Under the pieces are notes generated by a model, which was given only the letters and a program-made list of their open reading frames with translations, had not been told where the DNA came from and did no database searches. A stretch of 64,000 nt of DNA from Yamagishiella unicocca. Its lineage: Eukaryota > Chlorophyta > Chlorophyceae > Chlamydomonadales > Volvocaceae. The position numbers were made by a program, and so were the translations under genes. The DNA lies in the NCBI GenBank assembly GCA_003116995.1, contig BDSL01000062.1, positions 1 to 64,000 of the forward strand, written 5' to 3'. Of this stretch, positions 11,901-21,072 are shown in pieces. Positions within the stretch are counted from its first letter, which is position 1, and every line of letters begins with the position of its first letter.

Positions 11901-14131
11901 TACTGGCCCTCCATGTCCTGCTTGTCCCGGCGCATCTCCGTCAGCTCCCCCTCGAGTGCGGCGGTGATGTCTGCCACATCCTGCAGCAGCCACAGTACGA
12001 CAGCAGGCATCACACCTCACTGAAACCCGCCTGAGGTGTACTTACTTAGGCCAAGGTAGGAGGCGTGAGCCTACGTAGGTAGTTCCACATACAATGCACA
12101 ACAGTAGCAAATCGTGAACATTATGCCAAGCGCCCGATTCGGCAGCAAAGACATCCGTACTGGAAAGAACTCCACCAGGCTAGCGACCATACCACATTGG
12201 CCACGTGGTGCGCACTCGCTCGCCCCAAACTTTACGCCAGCAGCCCCTTTTCCTGACCTCCTAGCTTGTCTATCTGCTTCGGGAAGGACTTGCTTGTCCT
12301 CAGATTTCTGCAAACTAAGTTGTCCAGCAAGCAACTACAAATGTGTGCTCAAGGTAGCTAGATAGACTTTTGTCCCTCGGATAATCCTCTCTCTTCTTCC
12401 TATTTCGTTTCCACGGGTTTCCTCGCGACCCCCACACTTGGACACCTCCCATACGCAGCTCTCCACACTCTAGTCCACAGAATCTCCATGATGCCGCTGC
12501 AATACTGAGCGGGGCACCAACCCTTGCCAGTCTCCATGCACCCTGCTCCCCACTGCCAGCAGATCCCACGTACCTGCGCACTCATGCCTGTGTTGCTCTT
12601 CTTCACCACACCCGCCTGCTCCAGGCTGGCCAGCACTGCAGCCGCAACACGCTCCTCGACCAGTGCTGCGCCAGCTGAGCTGTTGGCTGCACTCCCTGCG
12701 ACCCGCGCCTCCTCCCTCATACAGCCCAGCTGCTCACGCAGCTGTGCCGCCTGGGCCTCGTAGCCATGTAGCACCTCCAGAGGCAAGTTGACCAGGTCTG
12801 CTCGCAAGTCCACCAACACCTTTTCTATATTGGCGTGCTGCTCAATGCCCAACGAGGTTTGGAAGGCGCCCAGGTCGTGGGAGAGCCGCTGCATGATGGC
12901 CCGCAACTCCGCGACGTGGTTGCCTGATGGCAGGTGGGCGGGTGTGGGTGGCTTGATCCATGTCGCTAAATTCGCCCCCGAGCCCTGATAGAGCTACCTT
13001 ACAGGACGAAGCGCGCGACATGCCTGACTCAACAAGCCATGTGATCGAGAGCATGACGTCGTGCAGGCGCTGTGAGGGTGTTTCCACCACCGCAACCCCA
13101 CAGTGCAAAGGGCACCCGCTAGATACCCGCCAACTCATTACTCGCTCGCATGCCGCATTCTATGTCTTCCTGGAGGCAGTAAGCAACTCGACCGGCTACC
13201 CGGTAATGACCGTGTTCCCGTGTTCCCAAGAATGACCGGCTAGCCGGTCATGGCCGTGTTCCCGTGTTTAGGCCGTGTTCCCACGGTTGCGAGTGGCCCG
13301 GATATACCAAATAGTCATAATAAGTCATACTAAGGGGTGCCATAAGCTTGGAGTGACATTTGGCTGTATTGTAATGCGGGAACACGGGAACACGGCCATT
13401 ACCGGCTAGCCGGTCATTCTTGGGAACACGGGAACACGGTCATTACCGGGTAGCCGGTTCATTTTATAACTCCTGCATCAGAAGCCGCAGGATATTCGGC
13501 AAAGCTTTATGTGCTCTTTGTGAACATTTTCTATTTGAACGTAAACACTCACCCTGTAAAAACGTATCTAACATTGCCTGAACAGGCGCATCGCCTAGGG
13601 CATACCAGTAGGGCTGGCGTACACAGAACGCGAACAAGATCAATACGTAGCAAACCTATCTCGTCTTTCATCCAGCCTCCCATCCAGCGCACCAGCAGTG
13701 AAGAACTTGGCAACGGGCGACTTTTTGGCCAGACGCTCCACCAAGGCCAGGCAGTCCGCCATCGATTCATTCAGCCCCTGTTGTTCAACACGAAGAACGG
13801 CTTAAACCAGACGACGGTCGCACGGTCGACTCGTACGGCCCTCGAAGGGAGAGACTCAGACAACCAGTAACCAGCAATGCATTCAAAGATCATTTCGTTT
13901 GCAAACAGGCGTTACCGTTGAACATCCCACCTCAAGGGCGGAAACGGCACCGGGCTTGGACAGACTGCCTGAGTCCAAGTCTTTTGAGGCATCTTCCACT
14001 ACAGTACCCACGCGTCGCACCAGCTTGCGCAGCGTAAGGCTATCTTGCTTGATGTCCTTGAGGTTCGCCAACGCGGCTACCACCTTGAGGGACGCGTTGG
14101 CGATGCTGACCGCACACCCACTTGGATCCAT
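2951..14131 (-). CDS. Four-helix N-terminal / U-box / ankyrin-repeat protein (predicted E3 ubiquitin ligase), copy 1
   Basis: The exons I can place are: 14131-13931 (start MDPSGCAVSIANASLK, 67 aa), 13777-13656, 13069-13003, 12923-12574 (coiled-coil-like, NHVAELRAIMQRLSHDL), 11980-11656, 11236-11010, six ankyrin exons (10078-9980, 8382-8284, 7545-7447, 6402-6304, 5017-4919, 3881-3783) and a last exon 3022-2951 ending LRALLRGR-stop. The U-box is split: FLCPLTMCLMRDPVILETGH and HLATKSTNPVT in one exon, then NLPLTSKMLIDNIGLRNSI in the next, with phase 1/2 agreement. U-boxes recruit ubiquitin-charged E2 enzymes; ankyrin repeats bind substrates. Exons 1-2 (LALVERLAKKSPVAKFFTAG) resemble the helical bundle of MLKL and the N-terminal domain of plant U-box proteins (inference). 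The exon 2 to 3 phases disagree by 2 nt, so a microexon or a lesion is possible. Coding between 11010 and 10078 is unresolved; candidates are VVLQIALKLL near 10820 and VEEWMSQEFLDYDLR near 10640-10590. The visible exons total about 650 residues. Confidence 0.8.
3451..10160 (-). repeat. Tandem array of ankyrin-exon units, copy 1
   Basis: Seven units begin with the same block (CCAAGGCACGACCGCACAAT) at about 3451, 4599, 5985, 7122, 7958, 9017 and 9661, giving spacings of roughly 0.6-1.4 kb. Six units contain one 99-nt exon coding one 33-residue ankyrin repeat, with the frame TPLSWAA, then VRELLKAGANKEAADK. The acceptor is CCGACAG and the donor GTGCG. Every exon is phase 0 at both ends, so whole units can be gained or lost without breaking the frame. 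The unit at 9017-9660 has lost its exon: sequence jumps from GCGCACAGCGGCC straight to ACCTGAGCAGGCAGG near 9211. The intron parts share further blocks, including a segment with GGTTCGAATCC (5838-5848) or variants, which resembles a tRNA B box but lacks a good T-stem. Confidence 0.9.
10161..11009 (-). other. Intron region between U-box and ankyrin exons, copy 1
   Basis: No exon is certain here. Two short minus-strand candidates with plausible splice ends are a 30-nt phase-0 exon near 10834-10805 (VVLQIALKLL) and an exon near 10646-10590 (VEEWMSQEFLDYDLR). The stretch 10270-10430 is a run of GGGGT/ACCCC-rich short repeats (GGGGTTAC, GGTAACCC), with no coding signal. Confidence 0.3.
13191..13458. 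repeat. 268-bp inverted-repeat (MITE-like) element in U-box gene intron, copy 1
   Basis: The arms 13191-13268 and 13381-13458 are 78 bp each and inverted with a single mismatch. Each arm itself contains small palindromes (ACCGGCTAGCCGGT) and a repeated GTGTTCCC block. The 112-bp centre is AT-richer than its surroundings (ATAGTCATAATAAGTCATAC). The element lies between exon 2 and exon 3 of the U-box gene. I see no clear target-site duplication. A transcript through it would fold into a long hairpin. Confidence 0.85.
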
Positions 14132-14657
14132 TATTACGGCGACTGTCGCAGCCCTTATCCCGCTGTTTTTAAATCTTGTTGTAGCCGGACATCTCCTAGT
14201 GCCGTTGGGTGGATCTTCGAGGCCGAGCGGCTATACTCTCTGCTGGCAACAGGGGCCCAAGTCGGTCGCCGGCCTACGTCGGTGTAGGCCGATGTAGCAG
14301 TAGGCGGCCGACTTGACTCGATTTCACCATTTGATATGTGTAGATTTCGCACACCGCCAGCTATCTCTACGTCACTAATCTACGGCACTGGCTCCGGAGC
14401 CAGGGCACTTGCGAAAGAAGGACCCGACGGCCTTTTAGGCCTTGGATGCTCCGATATACCGCGTAAGCACCATGTGGCGCTGATGCGGTTCAGATGACCT
14501 AGGGGTCGAGCTGTACTGTAGAGTCCGCCATTTTTACGCGACTCAAGGAATACGGTCTGTAGAAGATGAACTACACGTACTGCTTAAATGCCCAGCCTAT
14601 GTCGAAATGAGGTTTACATTAGATATGGCCATTTCTGCCGCGGTGCCCGCGGTGTGT

Positions 14658-14695
14658 TTTGGCGGGAAATTTGGCGGGAAATGTGTTTTGGCGGG
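14658..14695. promoter_or_regulatory. Tandem E2F-like sites upstream of the U-box-ankyrin gene, copy 1
   Basis: Two adjacent perfect copies of TTTGGCGGGAAA occupy 14658-14669 and 14670-14681, and a partial copy (TTTGGCGGG) lies at 14687-14695. TTTGGCGGGAAA is the classical E2F/DP binding consensus. The sites are about 530-560 bp upstream of the start codon of the minus-strand U-box gene. S-phase control is an inference. The downstream cyclase gene ends over 5 kb away, so the U-box gene is the nearer target. Confidence 0.55.
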
Positions 14696-14723
14696 TCTTC
14701 AACTAGGCGGGGAGGCAGAATTT

Positions 14724-15077
14724 GGTCTCTGGGGAGACCATTTCGGGTCTTGAACTGGGGAGGGAGATTTTGGTCTCTAGGGAGACCATTTCGGGGATTA
14801 TTATCGTCTATCTACTATCGGCAAAGGAGACCGGTTTTGCATAAATGAAAATGTGTAACAACCCCAAATTTTGGTCCCAGGGGCAGCAGATGCAAGCAAA
14901 CAACAATCTGGGGGAATATCCAGGAATAACCGGGCATAACCAGGTAACCGGCCAGTAACCAATTAACACTGCTGGTAAATGGCCTACTGTGGTATGTGGC
15001 CGATAACCGGCCTACCCTGGTAACCGGCTGCCCCAGGTAACTGACCGATAACCGGCCTACCCTGGTAACCGGCTGCC
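14724..15077. repeat. Small hairpins and direct repeats upstream of the U-box gene, copy 1
   Basis: Two near-identical palindromes, GGTCTCTGGGGAGACC (14724-14739) and GGTCTCTAGGGAGACC (14772-14787), sit 48 bp apart, each followed by ATTTCGGG. Further on, a 31-bp block beginning GATAACCGGCCTACCCTGG is directly repeated at about 15003 and 15047, amid many GGTAACCGG words. No gene is seen in 14132-15130. Confidence 0.6.
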
Positions 15078-15130
15078 TTACCAGTTGACGGGGCGGTTAT
15101 CGAAGTTGCACATACACGACCCGGTTTGGG

Positions 15131-16842
15131 AAGGCCCCGGTTATCGGCCTCCCCAGGAACTCATCCCCCCCCCGCTTCCTACAGCGCCAACTATCATGTC
15201 CTTGTCGCAGAAACGGTCCTTATGCCGCCCCCTTCCTACACCTCCCCCATACCCCTCCCCCCCCCTCATGCCTCCCCCCCAGGGTCGTGGGTATGGCGAG
15301 CGCCGTACAGACCTTCTGGTCCACCGCAACGGACGGAGGGCCGCTGTGGAGTGGCGTGTTGGGACGCTGCACCTTGCAATAAATTTACAATTCAGCAATA
15401 ATGGGCAAAGTCCCGCACTTGCCATCCCAACCTCCATCTCCCTCCTCCCATCTCCATCTCCCTCCTCCCATCCTCATCCTCATCCTCATTCTCACCCTCA
15501 TTCGCCGCCGCCGCCCCACCCACCCTCCAGTCCCCTGCCTGCTGATCCCACAAATGTCTCGAGCCAAACGAATACAGTACAAGCAATCACGGACGCTCTT
15601 CACGCCTCGGTCCCCCCCCCCCACACACACGGCGGGGGGGGGGTCGTCCGTCCCAATGCTCCAGCATGCGCCCACATCCTCGCTGTCCGCCGACCATGCG
15701 CCCACTATCCTGTCGTTTTCGTGTCACCGGTTTTCACGCCACCCCCCCCACCACACACACAACCCGCAACCCTCAGCCCTCGGCTCACCCACGCAGAGGA
15801 GCGCGGCGCCCAATCACGAGGCAGCACCGGCCGTCAGTGGACACCTACATCTATCATAAACACACACACCTCCTCTCGAGCCCCAACGGCTCGTGAGCCC
15901 CTCCCCCCCTCCGATGGACCACCACCCTCATCGCCCTTGGTTTGACGGCCATGGGCTCGCGGATGATCCTTTATACCCCCTCCGGTGTGACGCACATACA
16001 ATCAGCCGCCCCGGCGGAGACGCCTTGTAGCGCGAGCAAAAATGGTGTAGCTAGGGCACCCGCACCGCAAGAGACGAAATTTGGGTTCCAAAGACGCGGC
16101 TTGTTCTTCTGTACTACCGTAGCATCCAGGTTACACCACCTCAGCAGTCGGATCAGCCAACGGGCAGGAGGGGCCACAACCAGTTCAGACGGCTGTGGCG
16201 CCCGGCCACAACATCTAAGGGCAATAGGGCTGCCTCCATAGGTATCGCCCTCCAGGGGGGGCCTATCACCCCCCAGGCAGCATGACAAAGCCGGGAACCG
16301 AAACGGAAGGAACATACCCCCTGGTTCCGTGCCTGTGTGTGTGTGTGTGTGTGTATGTGGGGAATCCCCCCCTTCCCCCGCCATCCCCCGGGGACGGGTC
16401 TACTCTGCCCGCCACTCCCCTGCCGGACCCGAGCTATACCCGACACCCAGCCAGCCAGCCAGCCAGCCAGCCAGCAGCCCCCCCTTCCCGGACCACCACC
16501 ACCCTGCGGCCGCCGCCGACATGCTTCTTATTGCCGTACTCGGTGCCGTGCACACGGCGCCGCGTGGGTTCCTTGGAAATCCCCACTGCCCCTAACCGCC
16601 GCCCTCCCACCCCACCCCACCAGCCACCGCCATGCGGGCCGGGCCGCCGCCAATCAACACCGCCCTCTCGACACTGCATCGAATGCGGCTCAGGTCCCCC
16701 GCACCCGCCTCCACATGAAGCACACGTGCGGTGGTACGGCACCCCGGGCGCCCCCGCACGCACCCGCCCGCCCATCCGCCCTGCCCCTCCCCTGCACCTG
16801 CTCCTGCTCCGGCACGGCCGATGCCGATGCCCACGACGGCAT
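15131..16842. other. Intergenic stretch without a recognised gene, copy 1
   Basis: I recognise no gene here. The stretch holds C-rich tracts, a (CATCCT)-type run at 15425-15490 and the site CCCTCATC at 15925-15932, which is the unoccupied target of the hAT element present in copy 2. It also holds a (GT)n run near 16336-16354 and a (CCAG)n run near 16450-16475. Relative to copy 2 it lacks an LRR-like exon near 15750. Confidence 0.5.
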
Positions 16843-17198
16843 GTGGGTATTTCCCCGCGTGGGTATTTCCCCGCGTGGGTATTTCCCCGCGTGGGTGTTT
16901 CCCCGCGTGGGTATTTCCCCGCGTGGGTGTTTCCCCGCGTGGGTGTTTCCCCGCGTGGGTGTTTCCCCGCGTGGGTATTTCCCCGCGTGGGTGTTTCCCC
17001 GCGTGGGTATTTCCCCGCGTGGGTGTTTTACCGCGTGGGTGTTTCCCCGCGTGGGTATTTCCCCGCGTGGGTGTTTCCCCGCGTGCGTATTTCCCCGCGT
17101 GGGTATTTCCCCGCGTGGGTATTTCCCCGCGTGGGTATTCCCCGCGTGCGTATTTCCCCGCGTGCGTATTTATTTCCCCGCGTGCGTACTTCCCCGCC
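16843..17198. repeat. 16-bp minisatellite, about 22 units, copy 1
   Basis: The unit is GTGGGTRTTTCCCCGC with R mostly A or G, and a few units read GTGCGT. Because 16 is not a multiple of three, the repeat is open in all three plus-strand frames, which creates overlapping long ORFs (16282-17316) that are not evidence of a gene. Copy 2 has 35 units. Confidence 0.95.
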
Positions 17199-17418
17199 TA
17201 TTCTCAGCTTCCCTCCCTGCCCCCCAACAGCCTTTTGGGGGCCTGGCGGGGCGATTACTCAACCGCCACTCCATATGACGCGGCCAGAGAGCAAGCAACC
17301 CAGGCCGCCGCGTTAGCATAAGCTCGCATTGCTGGTGGCCCCCATGGCCCCGCGGCCCCGGCCCCCTCATCCCCAGCCTGATGGCCCCCACCGTGATCAT
17401 GAACCTGATCCTAGTCGC

Positions 17419-17506
17419 CACCACCACCACCACCACCACCACCACCACCACCACCACCACCACCACCACCACCACCACCACCACCACCACCACCACCACC
17501 ACCACC
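17419..17506. repeat. (CAC)n microsatellite, about 29 units, copy 1
   Basis: This is an uninterrupted CAC run. Copy 2 has only about 11 units at 47489-47520. Confidence 0.97.
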
Positions 17507-17755
17507 ATCGCCATTTTTCACCACATCCACTGCCACCACCACCACCACCGCCACCACCACACCACCACCGCCACAATGTCAATGGAGGAGAGGAAGGCCC
17601 CCAGCGGGGCAGCCGCAGCAGCAGTAGCAGCTGTTAATCTTCTTTCGTCTTCGTCTTTATCGTTGCATGGCCCACACACCCAATCATCATTATCTCCGCC
17701 GTGAGGCAGCAGCCGGGAAATAAACCCCCTCGAGCCCAACCACCACTGGCCCCAG

Positions 17756-17951
17756 CAACACCAGCGCCGCCACCAGCAGCACCAGCGCCGCCACCAGCAA
17801 CACCAGCGCCGCCACCAGCAACACCAGCGCCGCCGCCAGCAACACCAGCGCCGCCGCCAGCAACACCAGCGCCGCCGCCAGCAACACCAGCGCCGCCGCC
17901 AGCAACACCAGCGCCGCCGCCAGCAACACCAGCGCCGCCACCAGCAACACC
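17756..17951. repeat. 21-bp minisatellite, about 9 units, copy 1
   Basis: The unit contains ACCAGCGCCGCCACCAGC followed by ARC. The 21-bp period keeps frames open, so Ala/Gly- or Pro-rich ORFs appear on both strands. Copy 2 carries about 22 units at 47766-48239. Confidence 0.95.
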
Positions 17952-19809
17952 AGCCGCGGAAGCTCGTAGCGCTCCTTGCGCCGCTAGCAGAGTGATGACA
18001 CGTGCAGGCCTACCATCTAGGTGCATGGGCTGTCGACGTGTCGCTAGTTCTCTCCCCCTCTCCCACCCTCCCGCCCGTCTCTTTGCCCTCCTCCCTCCCT
18101 GCCTTCCCCTCCCTCCCTGCCCTCCCGTCCCTCCCTTCCTCTCTCCTGAAGCCCGCTCCCCGATCGCCCTCCTGGCGACAAGCAGGGTCCTTGACCTGCC
18201 GCCGCCCCTCGGACCGTGGCCGACACCCGGGGGGGGGGGGGGGCAAGGAAAACCCGTGTACCAGGGTGGGGGGGCCATACAACACCGTTTACGCGACGGG
18301 ACAGGATAGTTGGCGCAGGATCGTCGTGTGCGGGGGGCCGGAGACGGCGTACCGAGCCACTACGGCGGGCGCTTAGTTTCCCATACTGCTGATGTCGAGG
18401 AGTCGGCCCACGCAGGCTTGCTCGTCCTTACTAGCGAATCAGGACGACACAGCCGCTACCTCCGAGCTAGACGCCGACAACACAAGGCAGGCGGCGCCCA
18501 GCAGCCGCTAGTGATCGCCGTTGCCACCGCGCGCTTCACTGCTTGACTGCGCCAAGAGCATTACGCAGGCAGCTCCCCTCCCCCCACGTATACACACAAT
18601 ATTACGCACACATACACACGAACACATACACACACACGCATACAGACCGCGCGCGTTTCCTGGTCGGATTTCCGTTATTCGGAAGTGCCGAGTTTCCTCT
18701 CGAAACCCCCCGCACGCGCAAACATGCGTACATACTTCAGAGCATCTGAATACACACCCGGGTGTCACACGGCACGGCATGACACGGTACGGCACGGCAC
18801 GCGACTGCGACATCGAGGCCCCCCCCGCCCCCTCAGCAGCGCTGCCGGCACTCCTCGGAAGCCGTGGCGTTGCCTACTTAGGAATGAATACTTGCGTTCG
18901 CTTCCCTGCTGCCCCCGCTCCTTCTGCTGGCAGAGGCAGTCGCAATGCTCTGACAGTTGCTGCTGCCGTTGCTGCCCCCCCTCCTTCAGTTGGCAGTGAC
19001 AGTCGCAATGCTCTGACAGTTGCTGCTGCCGTTGCCGTTGCTGCCCCCGCTCTTTCTGCTGGCAGCGTCCCTTGCCCCCCCCCCACCAAGGCGGCTCAGC
19101 AACGCCCCACTCAACAACCCTCGGGACTCGCCAAGCCAGCTCCGCCCGACGCCGGCTACCCCCTCAGCCTCCCTTAGCCTAGCTGCGAACTGACCCATGG
19201 AGCCTAGCTGCGAACTGACCCATGTCCCCCACGGCGCCTCAGCAGCAGCTCCGCATTCTGTTACCGCCACAGCCGCGTCTGCTACTAGCGTGGTCGCCCT
19301 GCAGCAGTCGTACAATCAGTCGTACGAGCAGTCGTACGAGCCGCTGCAACCGATGTTGCCGAGGCCTCACATGTTGTAGTTCTATTCAGTGCTGTTTGTG
19401 GTTGGTGGTTGTAGTTGGTTGTAGTTGGTGTTGTTGGTTGTGGTGTTGTACTACTTGTTCCCTGTTGGTGTTATTGCTGCTGCCGGCTGGTTCTGCTGGT
19501 GCTGGTTGCAACGGTCGGCGCGGCGAAGTAGACGTCGGCAACACAGTCCCCTCTTCTTCTTGCCGGCTCGCGCCGCTGTCCCTGCGGTGGCGGCGGCGGT
19601 GCTACTGCCGGTGGTGTTGTTGATCGGTGGTGTTCTGCGTGTTATTCCCTGCTGGTGTTATTGTTGTTACCGGCTGGTGCTGCCAATGCTGCTGGTGCTG
19701 CCAGTGCTGCGACACAGACGTTGCTTGGCAACACAGTCCCCTCTTCTTCTTGACGGCTCGCGCCGCTGTCGCTGCCATTGCTACTGCCGCCGCTAGCGCC
19801 CCCCAGCCG
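17952..19809. other. Intergenic repeat-rich stretch downstream of the cyclase remnant, copy 1
   Basis: No gene is recognised. The stretch contains a C/T-rich tract (18050-18150), an (AC)n-like run (18590-18640), an imperfect tandem repeat of 60-70 bp around CGCAATGCTCTGACAGTTGC (18941-19070), a short duplication of CTGCGAACTGACCCATG (about 19189-19224), three CAGTCGTACRA words (19314-19340) and an imperfect duplication of about 180 bp (19455-19600 and 19635-19785). The pattern is one of local duplication, not coding. Confidence 0.45.
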
Positions 19810-20169
19810 CTAGTGATGGCCCCCCAGCTGTCCTTGCCCCCCGGCGCTGAGGAGCGTCGCCAACAACATGGTGTCGTCGGTTGAAACCGCGGCCAACCGA
19901 CTGCCGTACAGGTCGCTGACGCCGCCGTCCGAGATGCCCAGCAGCTCGTCCCGGAGCATCTGAGCCACCGACGGGCTTCCCTGGAGCGACAAGGGGCGGG
20001 AGCGGCACCAGGCGTGTCGGTGGGTGTCTCGTGTGGCAGCAGGCGGGGGGGAGGCAGCAGGGGTGTGTGGCAGCAGGGTGTGCGTGGCAGCGAAGTGCAA
20101 GCCCGGTGTTTGTGGTGTCCAATCCACCACGCAACTGGCGGGTCATTTCGTGGGGCCTGCGTGGCTGGG

Positions 20170-20186
20170 CTGGGGTTTGAACCCAG
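20170..20186 (-). other. tRNA-like T-arm in cyclase intron, copy 1
   Basis: On the minus strand this reads CTGGG-TTCAAAC-CCCAG, a perfect 5-bp stem closing a 7-nt loop that fits the T-loop/B-box consensus. No complete tRNA can be drawn: neither an acceptor stem nor a convincing D-arm is seen. It could be a remnant of a tRNA-derived SINE. The same site is at 50450-50466. Confidence 0.4.
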
Positions 20187-21045
20187 TCCTTCAACTGTCC
20201 CAACTAAGTCCTCCGCCGCAAGCTTCTCCACGCCCCCCCCCGTCTCCTCGCCTGCTAGCCTTGCCTCCCTGCCCCGCATCTTCACGCCCCATATTTTCTC
20301 ACTTCCTCCCTCCGTCATACAGGCCTCCGCCGTCCACCGCCGTACGCCGCCGTACCAGCCCGCGTCCCCGTCTCCCCGTATATCCGTCCTCCCCTTTCCT
20401 GCCTCCGCCTCTTTCGCCGCGCCGCTGGGGCCTCTTCGTTGCTTTGACCCCTGTCCGCCCGCTCAGCGCCTGGATATCGTTACTAACGCCCCCTGCTGCC
20501 CCCTGCCCGCATGCTTCGCGTCGACCGCTTCCCCCACCCGCTCTGGGCCCTGGCCAGGTGAGTTTCGCCGCTGGGTTGGGCCTCTGTTCTGGTAGTTTTT
20601 TGCTAGTCGTTGCGTTCTTGTCTGCGGGCGTCGGGACCTGCGTCTGGGCTTTCGCGTCCCCCATGGCGGCGCGGCGCGGCTTCGGCCTCCTCTCCTGGAC
20701 GACAGCGGACCTCCTCTGGTAATGCCCGGCTTCCTCACGCAATTGGTCGGTATTCGGGCGGGTCGGGACTGGGACTCCGTATCGGACTGGGCCTGGGACC
20801 GGACCGCGATGGCCGCTCTCCCATAGCGCACCCACTCCCACAGTTTTCCTGCTAGCGCCCAAAACCGATTCTGCGCAAACTTTACGTGCGTCGCGTGGGG
20901 TCCTCGCTCCATTTCGTCTCACCGTAGCCGATATAGCTTAGCCGCCAAAGGTCATATTACGACCTTCGGCTTTCGTATCCCCAACCCAGTTCTCCAGCAT
21001 GCATCTCAAAACTTCTCTTTAAACGGGTTTTTCGGACATCCACGG

Positions 21046-21072
21046 GTTTCCCTCGAACCCCCACATCCCCAA
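21046..21072. other. Scar of the 5-kb deletion in the copy 1 cyclase gene
   Basis: Copy 1 runs from TTTCCCTCGAACCCCC directly into ACATCCCCAACCCCC. In copy 2 the left part is at 51328-51343 and the right part at 56371-56385, with about 5.03 kb between. Both edges are C-runs, so the join has microhomology. The missing segment contains the exons at 51436-51591, 52378-52523, 53003-53135 and 53716-53957. Confidence 0.85.

Noticed and set aside
16282..17316. Three overlapping plus-strand ORFs of 196-344 residues rich in SPRGYFPAWVFPRVG
   Set aside because: They are translations of the 16-bp tandem repeat and its flanks; the period makes every frame open.
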